Positions 7,988-17,834 are shown, counted from the first letter of the stretch. The stretch is 33,515 nt of DNA from Paraglaciecola sp. (GCF_030730205.1 NZ_JANQVQ010000273.1:1-33515); one strand, 5' to 3'. Numbers and translations are program-made. The notes: generated from the letters alone by a model not told the origin.

Positions 7988-9373
7988 TTATAACCTTGCC
8001 TTTAAAAATGAAAAGCCCTCTGGTAAAGATCCATTACCGACTAATAGACCTCGCGTATCAGTAATCCCCATCTTCACCAACCAAGCAAGAAATTCTGGAG
8101 CAGGTTGTTTATGTAACGTTTGGCGCAGGTACAAGGCATCATGAAATGAGGTACTTTGATAATTTAACATGATGTCATCTGCACCTGGCACCCCCATAAT
8201 AAAGTTAACACCAGCCACCCCCAATTGCGTAAGAAGACTGTCCATATCATCTTGATCCGCCTCAGCGTGGTTGGTGTAGCAAACATCACAACCCATTGGC
8301 AAGCCCAATAATTTGCCACAAAAATGATCTTCAAGCCCTGCTCGAATGATTTGTTTACCGTCGTACAAATATTCTGGTCCAATAAAACCGACCACAGTAT
8401 TAACCAAAAGCGGATTAAACTTGCGCGCAACAGCATAGGCTCTGGCTTCACAGGTTTGCTGATCGATGCCATGATGAGCATTAGCAGACAAGGCACTTCC
8501 CTGCCCCGTTTCAAAATACATGACTTGGTTGCCGATAGTGCCGCGTTTTAACGACAATGCAGCTTGATGGGCTTCATGCAACATCGATAAGTCAATGCCA
8601 AAACTCATGTTAGCCGCTTGAGTACCCGCAATAGACTGAAAGACTAAATCCACTGGCACGCCCTTTTCAATCGCTTCAAGATGAGTGGAGACATGAGTCA
8701 ACACACAGGATTGAGTTGGAATATCAAATCGTTGAATAACATCATCAACTAGGTGCATCAGACGTGTTACAGCCTGATAATTATCTGTGGCAGGATTGAT
8801 ACCAATTACAGCATCACCACTACCATATAATAATCCATCGAGTATGGAAGATGCGATACCGGCAGGATCATCCAATGGATGGTTAGGTTGCAAGCGAGTA
8901 GCCAAATTGCCGCGAAGCCCAAGTGTATTGCGAAACCGACTGATCACTTCTATTTTTTGCGACACCAAGATTAAATCTTGAATACGCATTATCTTTGAGA
9001 CTGCCGCGACCATTTCAGGGCTTAGCCCACTGGATATCTGCTGCAAACTGCCTTGATTTGCCTCAGTAGATAAAAGCCAGTTACGAAAATCACCAACTGT
9101 CATATGGGAGACCATCGCAAAAGCCTGCGCATTGTGGCCATCAATGATCAAACGGCTTACCTCATCTTGCTCATAAGGAATAAGCAAATCTTCAAGAAAA
9201 CGTTTCAAAGGTACATCAGCTAAACACATCTGAGCAGCGACACGCTCTGTGGCATTTTCTGCCGCCAAGCCTGCTAAACAATCACCTGAACGCAATGGAC
9301 TTGCTTTGGCAAGTAAAGTTCGAAGATCAGGAAAAACATAGCGGGTTACACCAATATTGACTTGATAAGGCAT
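7988..9373 (-). CDS. eutB: Ethanolamine ammonia-lyase large subunit
   Basis: The catalytic TIM-barrel subunit of B12-dependent ethanolamine ammonia-lyase. From the ATG at 9373 the product is 461 residues, close to the 453 of E. coli, and opens MPYQVNIGVTRYVF. Conserved blocks are LRSGDCLAGLAAENATERVAA, the ARLQPNHPLDDP segment, GDAVIGINPATDN, YFETGQGSALSA, and TVVGFIGPEYLYDGKQIIRAGLEDHF followed by GCDVCYTNHAEADQDD. That ATG has AGGA 5 nt upstream; in-frame starts at 9427 and 9436 lack a Shine-Dalgarno and would add an unconserved leader. It is first in a two-gene leftward operon with eutC. Without shell genes, acetaldehyde would be released into the cytosol, a use for nitrogen or carbon supply typical of organisms with an orphan eutBC. 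Confidence 0.96.
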   Translation of the reverse strand: MPYQVNIGVTRYVFPDLRTLLAKASPLRSGDCLAGLAAENATERVAAQMCLADVPLKRFLEDLLIPYEQDEVSRLIIDGHNAQAFAMVSHMTVGDFRNWLLSTEANQGSLQQISSGLSPEMVAAVSKIMRIQDLILVSQKIEVISRFRNTLGLRGNLATRLQPNHPLDDPAGIASSILDGLLYGSGDAVIGINPATDNYQAVTRLMHLVDDVIQRFDIPTQSCVLTHVSTHLEAIEKGVPVDLVFQSIAGTQAANMSFGIDLSMLHEAHQAALSLKRGTIGNQVMYFETGQGSALSANAHHGIDQQTCEARAYAVARKFNPLLVNTVVGFIGPEYLYDGKQIIRAGLEDHFCGKLLGLPMGCDVCYTNHAEADQDDMDSLLTQLGVAGVNFIMGVPGADDIMLNYQSTSFHDALYLRQTLHKQPAPEFLAWLVKMGITDTRGLLVGNGSLPEGFSFLKARL

Positions 9374-9510
9374 GCTGGTCCTGCTTAATTCACTACTTTG
9401 AGCTTCATTTCTAAGCAAAAGGGCCATTGATGTCAACTGAGTAAACTGCTTCTCATTGATTTCAGGTTTAAATGAGGGATTAACAAGAGGGGTAAAACAG
9501 GTTTTTAGTC

Positions 9511-9541
9511 AAAAATAAAACAAACTACAGCGCGACGCTGT
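9511..9541 (-). terminator. Terminator after truB
   Basis: Read leftwards, ACAGCG-TCG-CGCTGT (9527-9541) is followed by the T-rich stretch AGTTTGTTTTATTTTT (9511-9526), 18 bp after the truB stop. It ends the rimP-truB operon before eutB, which suggests that rpsO is no longer co-transcribed with it. Confidence 0.65.
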
Positions 9542-9559
9542 CGCACTGCGGTAGTATGA

Positions 9560-10516
9560 CTAAACGGCTTCTCTGACAACAACTCGCTTAGGTTGCACTC
9601 TGTGCCCTTCTTCAAGCACTCCCACACCTAAGAAAAGCCGCGCAGTGGGTGAATAAACTCGTACCTCATCGCCAGGGTTTGCTGTGGTGTGAATATCACT
9701 TAATAAGCGTGCGGAGTTACCATTATTGTAATAAATCACTTGCTCAGGGCTAAGAGTAACCTCAGCTAAACACTTAACAGCGGTGTCCATTGGTAGCAAT
9801 AGCGGGTCAAGTATGTCAGCTATCGGTAAACCTTGCTCTTTGGCTTTTGAAACACATGCATCGAGCTGTTCAAAGGTCAGCATTTTATCACTAGGATAAT
9901 CGGTTACTTGTGAGCGATGTAATTTGCTAACAAAGGCACCACAGCCAAGTGCTTGGCCCATATCATCGACTAAAGAGCGGATATAGGTCCCTTTACTACA
10001 ATGCACTGTCATATCAATTTCGTCGCCTTCAAAGCGCTCTACCACTAAACTATAAATAGTGATATCACGGGCTTCACGAGGAATATCAATACCTTGACGT
10101 GCGTAGGTGTAAAGCGGTTTACCTTGATGCTTTAAAGCAGAAAACATCGAAGGAACTTGTTTTATAGGGCCACGGAACAACTCACATACTTGGGCTAACT
10201 GTTCAGGAGTGACTGCAACCTCATTGGTTTCAACCACTTCACCAGCTGCATCAGACGTTGTTGTCCGTACCCCTAACTTAGCCGTCACTTGATAGGTTTT
10301 ATCAGTATCGAGTAAAAACTGTGAAAACTTCGTTGCTTCGCCCAAGCATATTGGCAACATACCTGTGGCGAGAGGGTCAAGCGCCCCCGTGTGACCAGCC
10401 TTGGCAGCACCGAATGCCCATTTGACCTTTTGCATGGCTTGATTAGACGAGATATCCAGCGGTTTATTTAACAGTAAAATACCGTCGACCAACCTACCCT
10501 TACGTTTTCTGGCCAA
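9560..10516 (-). CDS. truB: tRNA pseudouridine-55 synthase
   Basis: TruB makes pseudouridine 55 in the T-loop of tRNAs. The 318-residue length fits the family. The catalytic Asp lies in the motif [15 protein letters not shown] (D47; D48 in E. coli), followed by [17 protein letters not shown] and the [15 protein letters not shown] block; a PUA-like C-terminal domain ends the protein. The start is TTG at 10516 with GAGG 8 nt upstream, 3 nt after the rbfA stop. No nearby ATG fits better, and the predicted N-terminus aligns with E. coli TruB. It is last in the rimP-nusA-infB-rbfA-truB operon. Confidence 0.97.
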   Translation of the reverse strand: MARKRKGRLVDGILLLNKPLDISSNQAMQKVKWAFGAAKAGHTGALDPLATGMLPICLGEATKFSQFLLDTDKTYQVTAKLGVRTTTSDAAGEVVETNEVAVTPEQLAQVCELFRGPIKQVPSMFSALKHQGKPLYTYARQGIDIPREARDITIYSLVVERFEGDEIDMTVHCSKGTYIRSLVDDMGQALGCGAFVSKLHRSQVTDYPSDKMLTFEQLDACVSKAKEQGLPIADILDPLLLPMDTAVKCLAEVTLSPEQVIYYNNGNSARLLSDIHTTANPGDEVRVYSPTARLFLGVGVLEEGHRVQPKRVVVREAV

Positions 10517-10519
10517 GTG

Positions 10520-10948
10520 TTATTCCTCGCTTGGCTTATCAGATTCTTGTTCATCTGGCGTGCGGCCAGCTAAACGGGCACGTTCGGCATCTTTGTTGCG
10601 GGTTTCACTGACTAGGTTAGCAATTCGGATCCCTTCAGTTAATGAGCCATCGCGCAAAAACTTTAAGGCGGGAACCGCACGCATGCGCATACGACTAGCA
10701 AGTAAGGTCCGAATATAGCCTTTATTTTCTTGTAAAATGTTGAGGTATTCTTCCATCAATTCTTCATCATTTTCAAAAAAGGTCACGTAAATCTTGGTGT
10801 AGGCCAAATCACGAGATACTTCTACAGATGATACCGTCACCATGCCTAAGCGAGGATCGCGATTTTTAAATTCATTCTGCAATATGCTGGCGATTTCTTT
10901 GTGAATTTGCTGACCAACACGATCAGTGCGGGAAAATTCTCTTGCCAT
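10520..10948 (-). CDS. rbfA: 30S ribosome-binding factor A
   Basis: RbfA is a cold-related maturation factor that binds the 30S subunit near the 16S rRNA 5' end. The 142-residue product starts MAREFSRTDRVGQQIHKEIASIL and holds the single KH-like fold (DPRLGMVTVSSVEVSRDLAYTKIYVTF). A charged C-terminal tail of about 10 residues (PDEQESDKPSEE) extends beyond the folded domain. ATG at 10948 has AGGAG 8 nt upstream; an upstream in-frame start at 10969 is not needed. It lies between infB and truB as in E. coli. Confidence 0.97.
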   Translation of the reverse strand: MAREFSRTDRVGQQIHKEIASILQNEFKNRDPRLGMVTVSSVEVSRDLAYTKIYVTFFENDEELMEEYLNILQENKGYIRTLLASRMRMRAVPALKFLRDGSLTEGIRIANLVSETRNKDAERARLAGRTPDEQESDKPSEE

Positions 10949-10991
10949 CTTAATGTCTCCTAACACCATTGAGGTGTTTAGTATGTTACTA

Positions 10992-11015
10992 AAACGGAGG
11001 CCTAAGCCTCCGTTT
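10992..11015 (-). terminator. Hairpin between infB and rbfA
   Basis: A perfect 10-bp stem (AAACGGAGGC / GCCTCCGTTT) with a CTAA loop lies in the 113-bp gap. Read leftwards it is followed by only about four T. It may be a partial terminator that lowers rbfA-truB expression, or an RNA-processing site. Confidence 0.55.
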
Positions 11016-11061
11016 ATATTTACTCTCGAACCAAAGCTAGTTTTTGAGAGTGACTATCTCA

Positions 11062-13671
11062 TTATAGTTCGCGCTTAACTTCTACAATTTCAAAGACTTC
11101 GATCTGATCGCCAGCTCTAACATCGTTGTAGTTTTTCACGCCGATACCACATTCCATGCCGTTACGCACATCTTGTACATCGTCTTTAAAGCGACGTAAT
11201 GACTCAAGCTCACCTTCATAAATAACCACGTTATCACGCAATACGCGAATTGGATTACTACGTTTAACCGAGCCTTCAATTACCATACAACCAGCAATTG
11301 CGCCCAATTTTGGAGACTTAAATACATCACGAACTTCAGCCAAACCGATAATTTGCTGTTTGAATTCAGGGGCTAACATACCCGTCATCGCAAACTTAAC
11401 TTCATCGATTAGATTATAAATAATGCTGTAGTAACGTAAGTCAATTTCTTCAGCTTCAATGATACGACGAGCTGTAGCATCAGCACGAACGTTAAAGCCG
11501 ATAACAATCGCACCTGAAGCATTCGCTAAACTCGCGTCTGTTTCAGTAATACCGCCTACTCCGCTACCGACAATATTCACTTTAACTTCATCAGTAGACA
11601 AACGCATCAACGACTCAGCGATTGCTTCAACAGAGCCTTGAACGTCAGCTTTAAGTACCACATTCAATTCACTAAACTTACCCGCTTCCATATTGGCAAA
11701 CATGTTTTCCAATTTAGATTTTTGTTGCTTAGCCAGTTTAAGCTCACGCTGTTTCATATTACGTTTAGAGGCCACTTCACGCGCTTTTCGCTCGTCTTGC
11801 ACGACTAAAGCTTCTTCTCCGGCAAGTGGAACTCCTGATAAACCTAGTACTTCAACCGGAGTAGAAGGACCAGCAACATTAACTTGTTTACCATTTTCAT
11901 CACGCATTGCTTTAACGCGACCGTATTCAATACCACATAGTAAGATATCGCCGGCTTTTAATTGCCCGTGTTGAACAAGTACAGAAGCAACTGGGCCACG
12001 TCCTTTATCTAAACGAGATTCAATAACAATCCCTTTAGCTGGACCAAACGGTGCCGCTTTTAAATCTAACATTTCAGCTTGAACAATAATTGCGTCAAGT
12101 AAATCATCGATGCCCATACCCGTTTTAGCCGATACGTACAGGAATTGGTTTTCACCACCCCATTCTTCAGAGATAACTTCAAGTTGTGACAACTCTTGTT
12201 TTACTCTGTCAACATCAACCGAATCTTTGTCCATTTTGTTAACAGCAACGATTAACGGAACGCCCGCCGCTTTCGCATGCTGAATGGCTTCTTTGGTCTG
12301 TGGCATTACGCCATCGTCAGCAGCAACAACCAAGACAACGATATCAGTTGCTGTCGCACCACGAGCACGCATTGCAGTAAACGCGGCGTGGCCAGGGGTA
12401 TCTAAAAATGCGATACGGCCTTTTTCAGTTTCAACACTGTAAGCACCGATGTGCTGGGTAATACCACCCGCTTCACCATCAGCCACTTTGGCACGACGGA
12501 TATAATCCAGTAATGAGGTTTTACCATGGTCAACGTGACCCATAATAGTAACAACCGGCGCTCTTGTTTCTTCTGCGTGTTGTTCATTGTCAGCCAACAA
12601 CTCGTCTTCAAGCGCGTTATCGTTAACTAATTCATACTTATGGCCCATTTCTTCAACCACTAATACCGCAGTTTCTTGATCAAGGACATGGTTAATCGTA
12701 ACCATTTCACCCATTTTCATTAAGGTTTTAATGACTTCAGTGGCTTTAACAGCCATTTTACCCGCTAGTTCACTTACGGTAATACTTTCACCAATTCGCA
12801 CACTTCGCTCCACTGGTTGAGCCGGTTTATTAAAAGCGTGTTTCAAATCAGAACCGGCATTTTTCTTAGACTTTTTACGTCGTTTAGAATTACGCTCAGA
12901 TTTAATATCGTCAGCATCTTCTGCTTCTTGTGCATAACGATTTGAGTGCAAATGCACTTCTTCAGTTTCTTGCTTCTTACGTCGCTCTTCTTCTTCTTTC
13001 CAGCGACGAGAATTTTCTTCTGCTAATTTTTTAGCTTCTTCAGCAGCGCGTTTCGCATCTTCTTCAAGTTTACGTTGGGCTTCTTCTTCTTGCGCCTTAC
13101 GGATTTTTTCTGCATCGGCACGTGCTTTATCTTGCTCAGCTTTTTCAGCAGGACTTAATGCCGACTCTTCTGCTTGTCGAGCTTCCGCTTCTTTTTTACT
13201 TTTCTCAGCACGAGCAATGCGTTCAGCATCGGCTTTCGCTTTGGCTTCTGCCGCTTTTTGCGCTTTTTCTTCTGCTTCTTTTTTAGCTTGCTCTGCCGCT
13301 TCTTGCTCAGCTTTTAGCTTAGCTTCTTGTTCAGCAGCTAAACGCTTTGCTTCTTCTTCTGCAAGCACTTGTTCTTCTAAGTCAGTACGTTTAACGTAGG
13401 TACGTTTTTTACGCACTTCTACGGTGACAGCTTTAGACTTACCAACACTCAAGGTGCTGGTGGTTTTACGTTGCAAAGTCATACGACTTGGTGCACCAGC
13501 CCCAAACCCACCATGTTGCTTACTTAAAAAATCAAGCAATTGGCGTTTTTCTTCTTCTGTTACATTTGCACCAGCGCTTTTTTGGATGCCTGCACTGTTA
13601 AACTGTGTAATTAATCGGTCTACCGAAGTGCCTATATCGGTGGCGAGTTTTTCTATGGATACGTCTGCCAT
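11062..13671 (-). CDS. infB: Translation initiation factor IF-2
   Basis: IF-2 is the GTPase that places initiator fMet-tRNA on the 30S subunit and promotes subunit joining. The 869 residues show an IF2_N domain at about 1-50, a long Ala/Glu/Lys-rich charged linker at about 97-237 that is likely helical, a second IF2_N domain at about 290-345, then the G domain with G1 GHVDHGKT (378-385), DTPGHAAF (G3) and NKMD (G4), followed by domains II-IV. ATG at 13671 is preceded by AGGAGG (9-nt spacing), 21 nt after nusA. In enterobacteria, shorter IF-2 forms arise from internal starts; no such site was identified here. Confidence 0.98.
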   Translation of the reverse strand: MADVSIEKLATDIGTSVDRLITQFNSAGIQKSAGANVTEEEKRQLLDFLSKQHGGFGAGAPSRMTLQRKTTSTLSVGKSKAVTVEVRKKRTYVKRTDLEEQVLAEEEAKRLAAEQEAKLKAEQEAAEQAKKEAEEKAQKAAEAKAKADAERIARAEKSKKEAEARQAEESALSPAEKAEQDKARADAEKIRKAQEEEAQRKLEEDAKRAAEEAKKLAEENSRRWKEEEERRKKQETEEVHLHSNRYAQEAEDADDIKSERNSKRRKKSKKNAGSDLKHAFNKPAQPVERSVRIGESITVSELAGKMAVKATEVIKTLMKMGEMVTINHVLDQETAVLVVEEMGHKYELVNDNALEDELLADNEQHAEETRAPVVTIMGHVDHGKTSLLDYIRRAKVADGEAGGITQHIGAYSVETEKGRIAFLDTPGHAAFTAMRARGATATDIVVLVVAADDGVMPQTKEAIQHAKAAGVPLIVAVNKMDKDSVDVDRVKQELSQLEVISEEWGGENQFLYVSAKTGMGIDDLLDAIIVQAEMLDLKAAPFGPAKGIVIESRLDKGRGPVASVLVQHGQLKAGDILLCGIEYGRVKAMRDENGKQVNVAGPSTPVEVLGLSGVPLAGEEALVVQDERKAREVASKRNMKQRELKLAKQQKSKLENMFANMEAGKFSELNVVLKADVQGSVEAIAESLMRLSTDEVKVNIVGSGVGGITETDASLANASGAIVIGFNVRADATARRIIEAEEIDLRYYSIIYNLIDEVKFAMTGMLAPEFKQQIIGLAEVRDVFKSPKLGAIAGCMVIEGSVKRSNPIRVLRDNVVIYEGELESLRRFKDDVQDVRNGMECGIGVKNYNDVRAGDQIEVFEIVEVKREL

Positions 13672-13692
13672 AATGGTATTCCTCCTGGTGAC

Positions 13693-15186
13693 CTATTCTT
13701 CATTAAACCAAACGATATTTCTGGCAGCCATAATTAGCTCACCGGCTTTTTCTTCGTTTAATTCTTCTATATCTGCTATCTCGTCAACACCCTGCTCGGC
13801 TAAACTTTCGAGATCGGTAATGCCGCGACTGGCAAGTAAATACGCTACGTGCCTGTCCATTCCGGCCAAGTTGAGTAGCTCTTCTTTTGGCTCTGCAGCT
13901 TCAAGGGTTTCTTCGTTCGCTAATGCTCGGGTGGTTAAGGTTGCACGCGCTCGACTGCGCAATTCTTCGACCATATCCTCGTCTAGACCTTCAATGTCTA
14001 ATAATTCGTTGATAGGTACATAAGCAATTTCTTCTAAGGTGGTAAAACCTTCATCTACCAGAATGCTGGCAAAATCTTCATCGATGTCTAAACCTGCCGT
14101 AAAGACAGCCAGTACCTTGGCGTTTTCTTCCGCATGTTTAGCATTCAAATCCTCAACCGTCATAACGTTGAGTTCCCAGCCAGTCAATTGACTTGCTAAA
14201 CGCACGTTCTGGCCACTACGACCAATAGCTTGCGCCAAGTTATCAGACTGCACAGCAACATCCATAGCGTGTCTGTCTTCATCTACTACAATTGATGCCA
14301 CTTCTGCTGGGGCCATTGCATTGATAACGAATTGAGCGGGGTTGTCATCCCACAAAACGATATCAACACGCTCGCCGTTTAACTCACCTGATACGGCTTG
14401 TACACGTGATCCACGCATACCCACACACGCACCGACAGGGTCAAGGCGCTTATCATTGGTTTTAACGGCGATTTTTGCACGCGAACCCGGATCACGAGCT
14501 GCGGCTTTAATTTCTAGCGTTTCTTCGGCAATTTCTGGCACTTCAATACGGAACAATTCAACCAACATGTCAGGGTGCGTACGGCTGATAAACAACTGAG
14601 CGCCTCGTGCTTCTGGACGAATTACATACAATAAACCGCGTACACGGTCGCCTGGACGGAACGTTTCGCGAGGCAACATATCGTCACGATATATTACGCC
14701 TTCAGCATTGTTTCCTAGGTCAACCACGATATTATCGCGATTCACTTTTTTAACCGTGCCAGTCACTAACTCACCAACACGCTCTTCGTATTCTGCAATA
14801 ACTTGATTACGCTCTGCTTCACGTACTTTTTGTACGATAACTTGCTTAGCCGTTTGGGTCGTAATTCGGTCAAAGGTAATTGACTCAATTTGTTCTTCAA
14901 CAAAATCACCTAATTGAATTTCAGGCTCATCAATCTGAGCCGCAGAAATTGACATCTCTGCCATAGGGTTTTCTTGTTTATGATCGTCTTCAACCACTAA
15001 CCAACGACGGAAAGTATCAAAATCTCCGGTGTCGCGATTGATATTGACGCGAACTTCGATATGGCCTTCATTTTTCTTTTTGGTAGCACTTGCGATAGCA
15101 AATTCTAACGCTTCGAAGATTTTTTCACGTGGTACTTGTTTTTCATTAGATACGGCTTCAGCCACTAATAGAATTTCTTTATTCAT
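13693..15186 (-). CDS. nusA: Transcription elongation/termination factor NusA
   Basis: NusA binds RNA polymerase and modulates pausing, termination and antitermination. The 497 residues (495 in E. coli) carry the N-terminal polymerase-binding domain, an S1 domain ([21 protein letters not shown]), two KH domains ([24 protein letters not shown], and [18 protein letters not shown]), and two C-terminal acidic repeats (around [21 protein letters not shown] and [20 protein letters not shown]). It is second in the rimP operon, 48 nt after rimP. Confidence 0.98.
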   Translation of the reverse strand: MNKEILLVAEAVSNEKQVPREKIFEALEFAIASATKKKNEGHIEVRVNINRDTGDFDTFRRWLVVEDDHKQENPMAEMSISAAQIDEPEIQLGDFVEEQIESITFDRITTQTAKQVIVQKVREAERNQVIAEYEERVGELVTGTVKKVNRDNIVVDLGNNAEGVIYRDDMLPRETFRPGDRVRGLLYVIRPEARGAQLFISRTHPDMLVELFRIEVPEIAEETLEIKAAARDPGSRAKIAVKTNDKRLDPVGACVGMRGSRVQAVSGELNGERVDIVLWDDNPAQFVINAMAPAEVASIVVDEDRHAMDVAVQSDNLAQAIGRSGQNVRLASQLTGWELNVMTVEDLNAKHAEENAKVLAVFTAGLDIDEDFASILVDEGFTTLEEIAYVPINELLDIEGLDEDMVEELRSRARATLTTRALANEETLEAAEPKEELLNLAGMDRHVAYLLASRGITDLESLAEQGVDEIADIEELNEEKAGELIMAARNIVWFNEE

Positions 15187-15234
15187 TGTTGCCTCACTGA
15201 TTATGTTCTTACCAGAGCATGCCTTATCACCTGC

Positions 15235-15693
15235 TTATTTATAAGTAGGGACAAGGTTTCCTTTCTCAATATTCACAATAGCCAACACAAAGGTTTGGTT
15301 ATCAACTTGTACGGTTAAATTGCCATTTTCACAGGCAAGAAGCTTACCTTTAAAATTACGTCTGTCGTTCAATGGCATCCGTAAACGCACTGACACGACT
15401 TCACCCACGCAACTTACATAATGCTGTTCTTTGAATAATGGACGATCCATGCCTGGTGATGACACTTCTAGGTTATATTCAACGCTGATTGGATCTTCTA
15501 CATCTAATACCGCGCTGACCTGATGGCTCACATCAGCACAATTTTCTACCGTGATACCGTCTGGATGATCGATATAAACACGTAAAGTAGAATGTTTACC
15601 GGCACGAACAAATTCGATACCAACCAATTCGAAGTTTAATGCTTCAACTGGTGCGACTAACATGTCAGTTAATTTTTTTTCAAGCTGTGACAA
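15235..15693 (-). CDS. rimP: Ribosome maturation factor RimP
   Basis: RimP assists 30S subunit maturation. The 152-residue protein aligns with E. coli RimP over its whole length: [55 protein letters not shown]. The first codon is TTG at 15693 (MSQLEKKL), supported by GGAG 7 nt upstream and by matching the E. coli N-terminus; the first in-frame ATG (codon 11) would remove conserved residues. It heads the rimP-nusA-infB-rbfA-truB operon and follows a long structured leader. Confidence 0.97.
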   Translation of the reverse strand: MSQLEKKLTDMLVAPVEALNFELVGIEFVRAGKHSTLRVYIDHPDGITVENCADVSHQVSAVLDVEDPISVEYNLEVSSPGMDRPLFKEQHYVSCVGEVVSVRLRMPLNDRRNFKGKLLACENGNLTVQVDNQTFVLAIVNIEKGNLVPTYK

Positions 15694-15710
15694 ATTTTTG
15701 CTCCAAAAAC

Positions 15711-15729
15711 AAAAAAAGGGCTAATGCCC
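15711..15729 (-). terminator. Second terminator-like hairpin before rimP
   Basis: Read leftwards, GGGC-ATTA-GCCC is followed by seven T, ending about 10 nt before the GGAG of rimP. The stem is only 4 bp, so termination may be weak or conditional. Confidence 0.5.
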
Positions 15730-15764
15730 AGAGTATGTTTACAAATTACGACAAAACGGATAAC

Positions 15765-15788
15765 AAAAAGCCCCTAACAAACGGGGCT
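15765..15788 (-). terminator. Premature terminator in the rimP leader
   Basis: Read leftwards, AGCCCC-GTTTGTTA-GGGGCT is followed by TTTT. It lies about 180 nt into the leader and about 75 nt before rimP, so full-length operon mRNA requires readthrough. Confidence 0.7.
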
Positions 15789-15976
15789 ATTTGGTTCTGG
15801 ACCCTAATCCACTTATTTCACTAAAATGTAAAACAATGTGCATTTTAGGCAGTGGTTGCAGAAGTGTTAGGTCGTTGTATGTGAAGCGATTGCTACAGTA
15901 AAACTCGTTAATCTTCCGCCTTTTTGCGAAACGTTACTATCCAAATCAGAGGGAGCCCGTCTCAAAAGATGGCCGC

Positions 15977-16005
15977 ATTATATAGAGTAAAACAGCTATT
16001 AGCAA
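15977..16005 (-). promoter_or_regulatory. rimP operon sigma70 promoter
   Basis: Read leftwards: TTGCTA (16000-16005), a 17-bp spacer, TATAAT (15977-15982). Transcription would begin near 15970 with the sequence around GCGGCC. Spacing is optimal and the -10 is perfect. Confidence 0.72.
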
Positions 16006-16022
16006 CTGCTGAAATAGGCAAA

Positions 16023-16042
16023 AGCCTTTTCTTAGGCAGGCT
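16023..16042 (-). terminator. Weak hairpin after the cupin gene
   Basis: Read leftwards, AGCCT and AGGCT pair around a 10-nt loop and are followed by TTTG, 10 bp after the cupin-gene stop. It could be a weak terminator for the halogenase-SapC-cupin unit. Confidence 0.35.
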
Positions 16043-16052
16043 CTTTACGCTC

Positions 16053-17060
16053 TTAACGGTTTAACTTATTTAATAACACGGCGCGTAGTTTTCTGGCGCT
16101 ATTTTCATCAATGGCATCTAGCATACCCCGAGCATGCGCCGGGATATGATCCTGCTCTGCGGGCCTAAAAACATAGTAGTCAAAAAGATGCCGCCACGCT
16201 TCTCGTTGCTCAAGGGGTAAAGATTTTATTGCCAACATAGCATGGTTTAGTGCATCACTTGGTACACCCACATAATTGGGCACTTGGCGCCACCAATAAT
16301 TAACTAAAATATTAAAATCAGACAGCGCTTCTACGTGATGCCACCACATACTAGGGATAAAAATCCCATCGCCTGCTTCAAGTTCTGCAACCAATGCATG
16401 CTCTAGGGCCGTTTTGAACTTAGGAAAACGTATAAAATCTGGCTGATGAAAATCCACCAAGCTCGCCGGTTGCCCAGCGGGGGTAAAATCCAATGGTCCA
16501 ATATAAAGATTATCCAACTGCTCAGGCCCAAATAAGGTAAAGCGTCGCTTACCTGCTGCCACGCACGCCACGTTATCAGTCACATCATAATGTGCGGCAA
16601 TACGTGATTGATTACCGACCCAAATGCTCACTAAGGGTTTATCTGACAGTTGCGGTATATCGTTTTGAGCATCACGCAGACCAGGTAATATCTGATCAAC
16701 CGATGTCGAACCGACATAAAGCCCTTTGCGCTGGCTTGGCTCATCTGCAATCAAAGCATCCAGCAAATCCCTGAAATTCATCTGCTGGCGGGCAAAATTA
16801 AAACCCGTTAAGTCTTCATTGTAAAAAAAACGCCCTTTTTCTTTGGCATCAGCAACCATGGCAAACACGGGTTTATCATTATAAAAGCGGCGTAGATAGT
16901 TGGCGGAATCTACAATCGAAGACTGACTGTGTTGCACTAAGGGCCATGCTTTAACTAACCCTTTTAGAATAACAGGTTCAGTCGCCCTTAATATGGATTC
17001 TGAAAGCGCCGAGTAATCCTCACAAACGATGCTTTTCACGGAGTCAAGGGCGCTAAACAT
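16053..17060 (-). CDS. Cupin_8/JmjC-like putative dioxygenase
   Basis: A 335-residue protein of the cupin-like/JmjC group related to the Fe(II)/2-oxoglutarate hydroxylase FIH. The HxD pair is in RIAAHYDVTDN (H157, D159) and the distal His in FIPSMWWHHVEAL (H241 or H242), giving a plausible 2-His-1-Asp iron site; K171 in GKRRFTLF may bind the co-substrate. There is no signal peptide. The ATG at 17060 overlaps the end of the SapC-like gene by 8 nt, so the two are co-translated. Genes of this type are often found with SapC-like and tryptophan-halogenase-like genes beside TonB receptors. The substrate is unknown; hydroxylation of a protein or small molecule is inference. Confidence 0.82.
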   Translation of the reverse strand: MFSALDSVKSIVCEDYSALSESILRATEPVILKGLVKAWPLVQHSQSSIVDSANYLRRFYNDKPVFAMVADAKEKGRFFYNEDLTGFNFARQQMNFRDLLDALIADEPSQRKGLYVGSTSVDQILPGLRDAQNDIPQLSDKPLVSIWVGNQSRIAAHYDVTDNVACVAAGKRRFTLFGPEQLDNLYIGPLDFTPAGQPASLVDFHQPDFIRFPKFKTALEHALVAELEAGDGIFIPSMWWHHVEALSDFNILVNYWWRQVPNYVGVPSDALNHAMLAIKSLPLEQREAWRHLFDYYVFRPAEQDHIPAHARGMLDAIDENSARKLRAVLLNKLNR

Positions 17061-17790
17061 CAGTTGATAATATTTGCTTATTTTTTAATTCAATTAAATG
17101 GGACATGGCTGCCATTGACGCCATTACCATATAGATATGCTGCATGTAGCCTCTTTGATAAAGACTGTACACGGCATCTGCGGCCAAGCTTGTAAGTTTT
17201 TCTTCATTAATGCTGTATAAACTACTCAATTCATTATTTGAGCCGTCTTGCAACTTCACCTTGATCGACACCGATTCTATCAGCTCATAGTGTAACAAGG
17301 TGTCTATAAAGGCTCTGGTTTCAGTATCGCCTTGATGTATAGCATTAAGGACAGAGCTCACTTGCTGTAAGTAGGGGCTTTGGCCGCCTTGCTCTAAAAA
17401 CACCGCCTCACCTTCTGACTCACTTATTCGTGGACTATCCATGTCGATATGCACCACCGCCTTGGGCTCACCTTGCGTTTCTTGACTGCCAGGCTCAAAG
17501 CCAATTAAAAAAGGACGGCGCTGGATTGCCAGTGGAATGTAATTCGCATGCCACCCGTTATCATCTAAAAACAAGTTTTCTTCTACAGCAAAACCAAACA
17601 AAGCGATGGCTTCGAATTGGCCAGTTTCACTATTTTTACGAAACAATATCGGATAATCACCTTGGGCATGCCTAAACTCCGAGGTAAATAAACGGCTGTA
17701 ACTGGTGGTATCACCAAAATTTGGATGATGGTGAGTCAGTACCCTTAAGTTTTTGTGAGTGATGTTATCGAGCTGTTGATGATTAGGCAT
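17053..17790 (-). CDS. SapC-like protein
   Basis: A 245-residue protein resembling the SapC family, named after a Campylobacter S-layer-associated protein. Supporting features are the N-terminal segment FRHAQGDYPILFRKNSETGQFEAIALFGF, followed by ENLFLDDNGWHANYIPLAIQRRPFLIGF, and the family-like length. No signal peptide or membrane segment is visible, so it is probably cytoplasmic despite the S-layer name. It lies between the halogenase (44-nt gap) and the cupin gene (8-nt overlap). The biochemical role is not known; its steady company with those two enzymes suggests a shared pathway. Confidence 0.8.
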   Translation of the reverse strand: MPNHQQLDNITHKNLRVLTHHHPNFGDTTSYSRLFTSEFRHAQGDYPILFRKNSETGQFEAIALFGFAVEENLFLDDNGWHANYIPLAIQRRPFLIGFEPGSQETQGEPKAVVHIDMDSPRISESEGEAVFLEQGGQSPYLQQVSSVLNAIHQGDTETRAFIDTLLHYELIESVSIKVKLQDGSNNELSSLYSINEEKLTSLAADAVYSLYQRGYMQHIYMVMASMAAMSHLIELKNKQILSTDV

Positions 17791-17834
17791 GAAGTATCCA
17801 ACTATTAATTATTGTGTTTAATCCGTACAAAAAA

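Larger units (their letters stand above)
15694..15970 (-). ncRNA. rimP operon leader, probable attenuator
   Basis: The 5' untranslated region of about 277 nt from the proposed promoter to rimP. Seen: an 8-bp stem CTAAAATG/CATTTTAG (15821-15828 with 15841-15848), an intrinsic terminator at 15765-15788 and a short terminator-like hairpin at 15718-15729. No tRNA is visible, unlike E. coli where metY precedes rimP. Leaders with premature terminators upstream of rimP-nusA-infB have been described in gammaproteobacteria (the rimP-leader motif). Membership is inferred from position and layout, not from a covariance-model hit. Confidence 0.6.

Noticed and set aside
8164-8551. Reading frames on both strands inside eutB
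   Set aside because: The conserved EutB sequence fully accounts for this region.
13217-14023. Rightward reading frames rich in Ser and Ala opposite infB and nusA
   Set aside because: They mirror the Ala/Glu/Lys-rich coding of IF-2 and the well-supported nusA frame; low-complexity shadows without start signals.
15694-16020. Search for a tRNA upstream of rimP, as metY in E. coli
   Set aside because: No T-loop consensus or cloverleaf stems were found on either strand; only leader hairpins.
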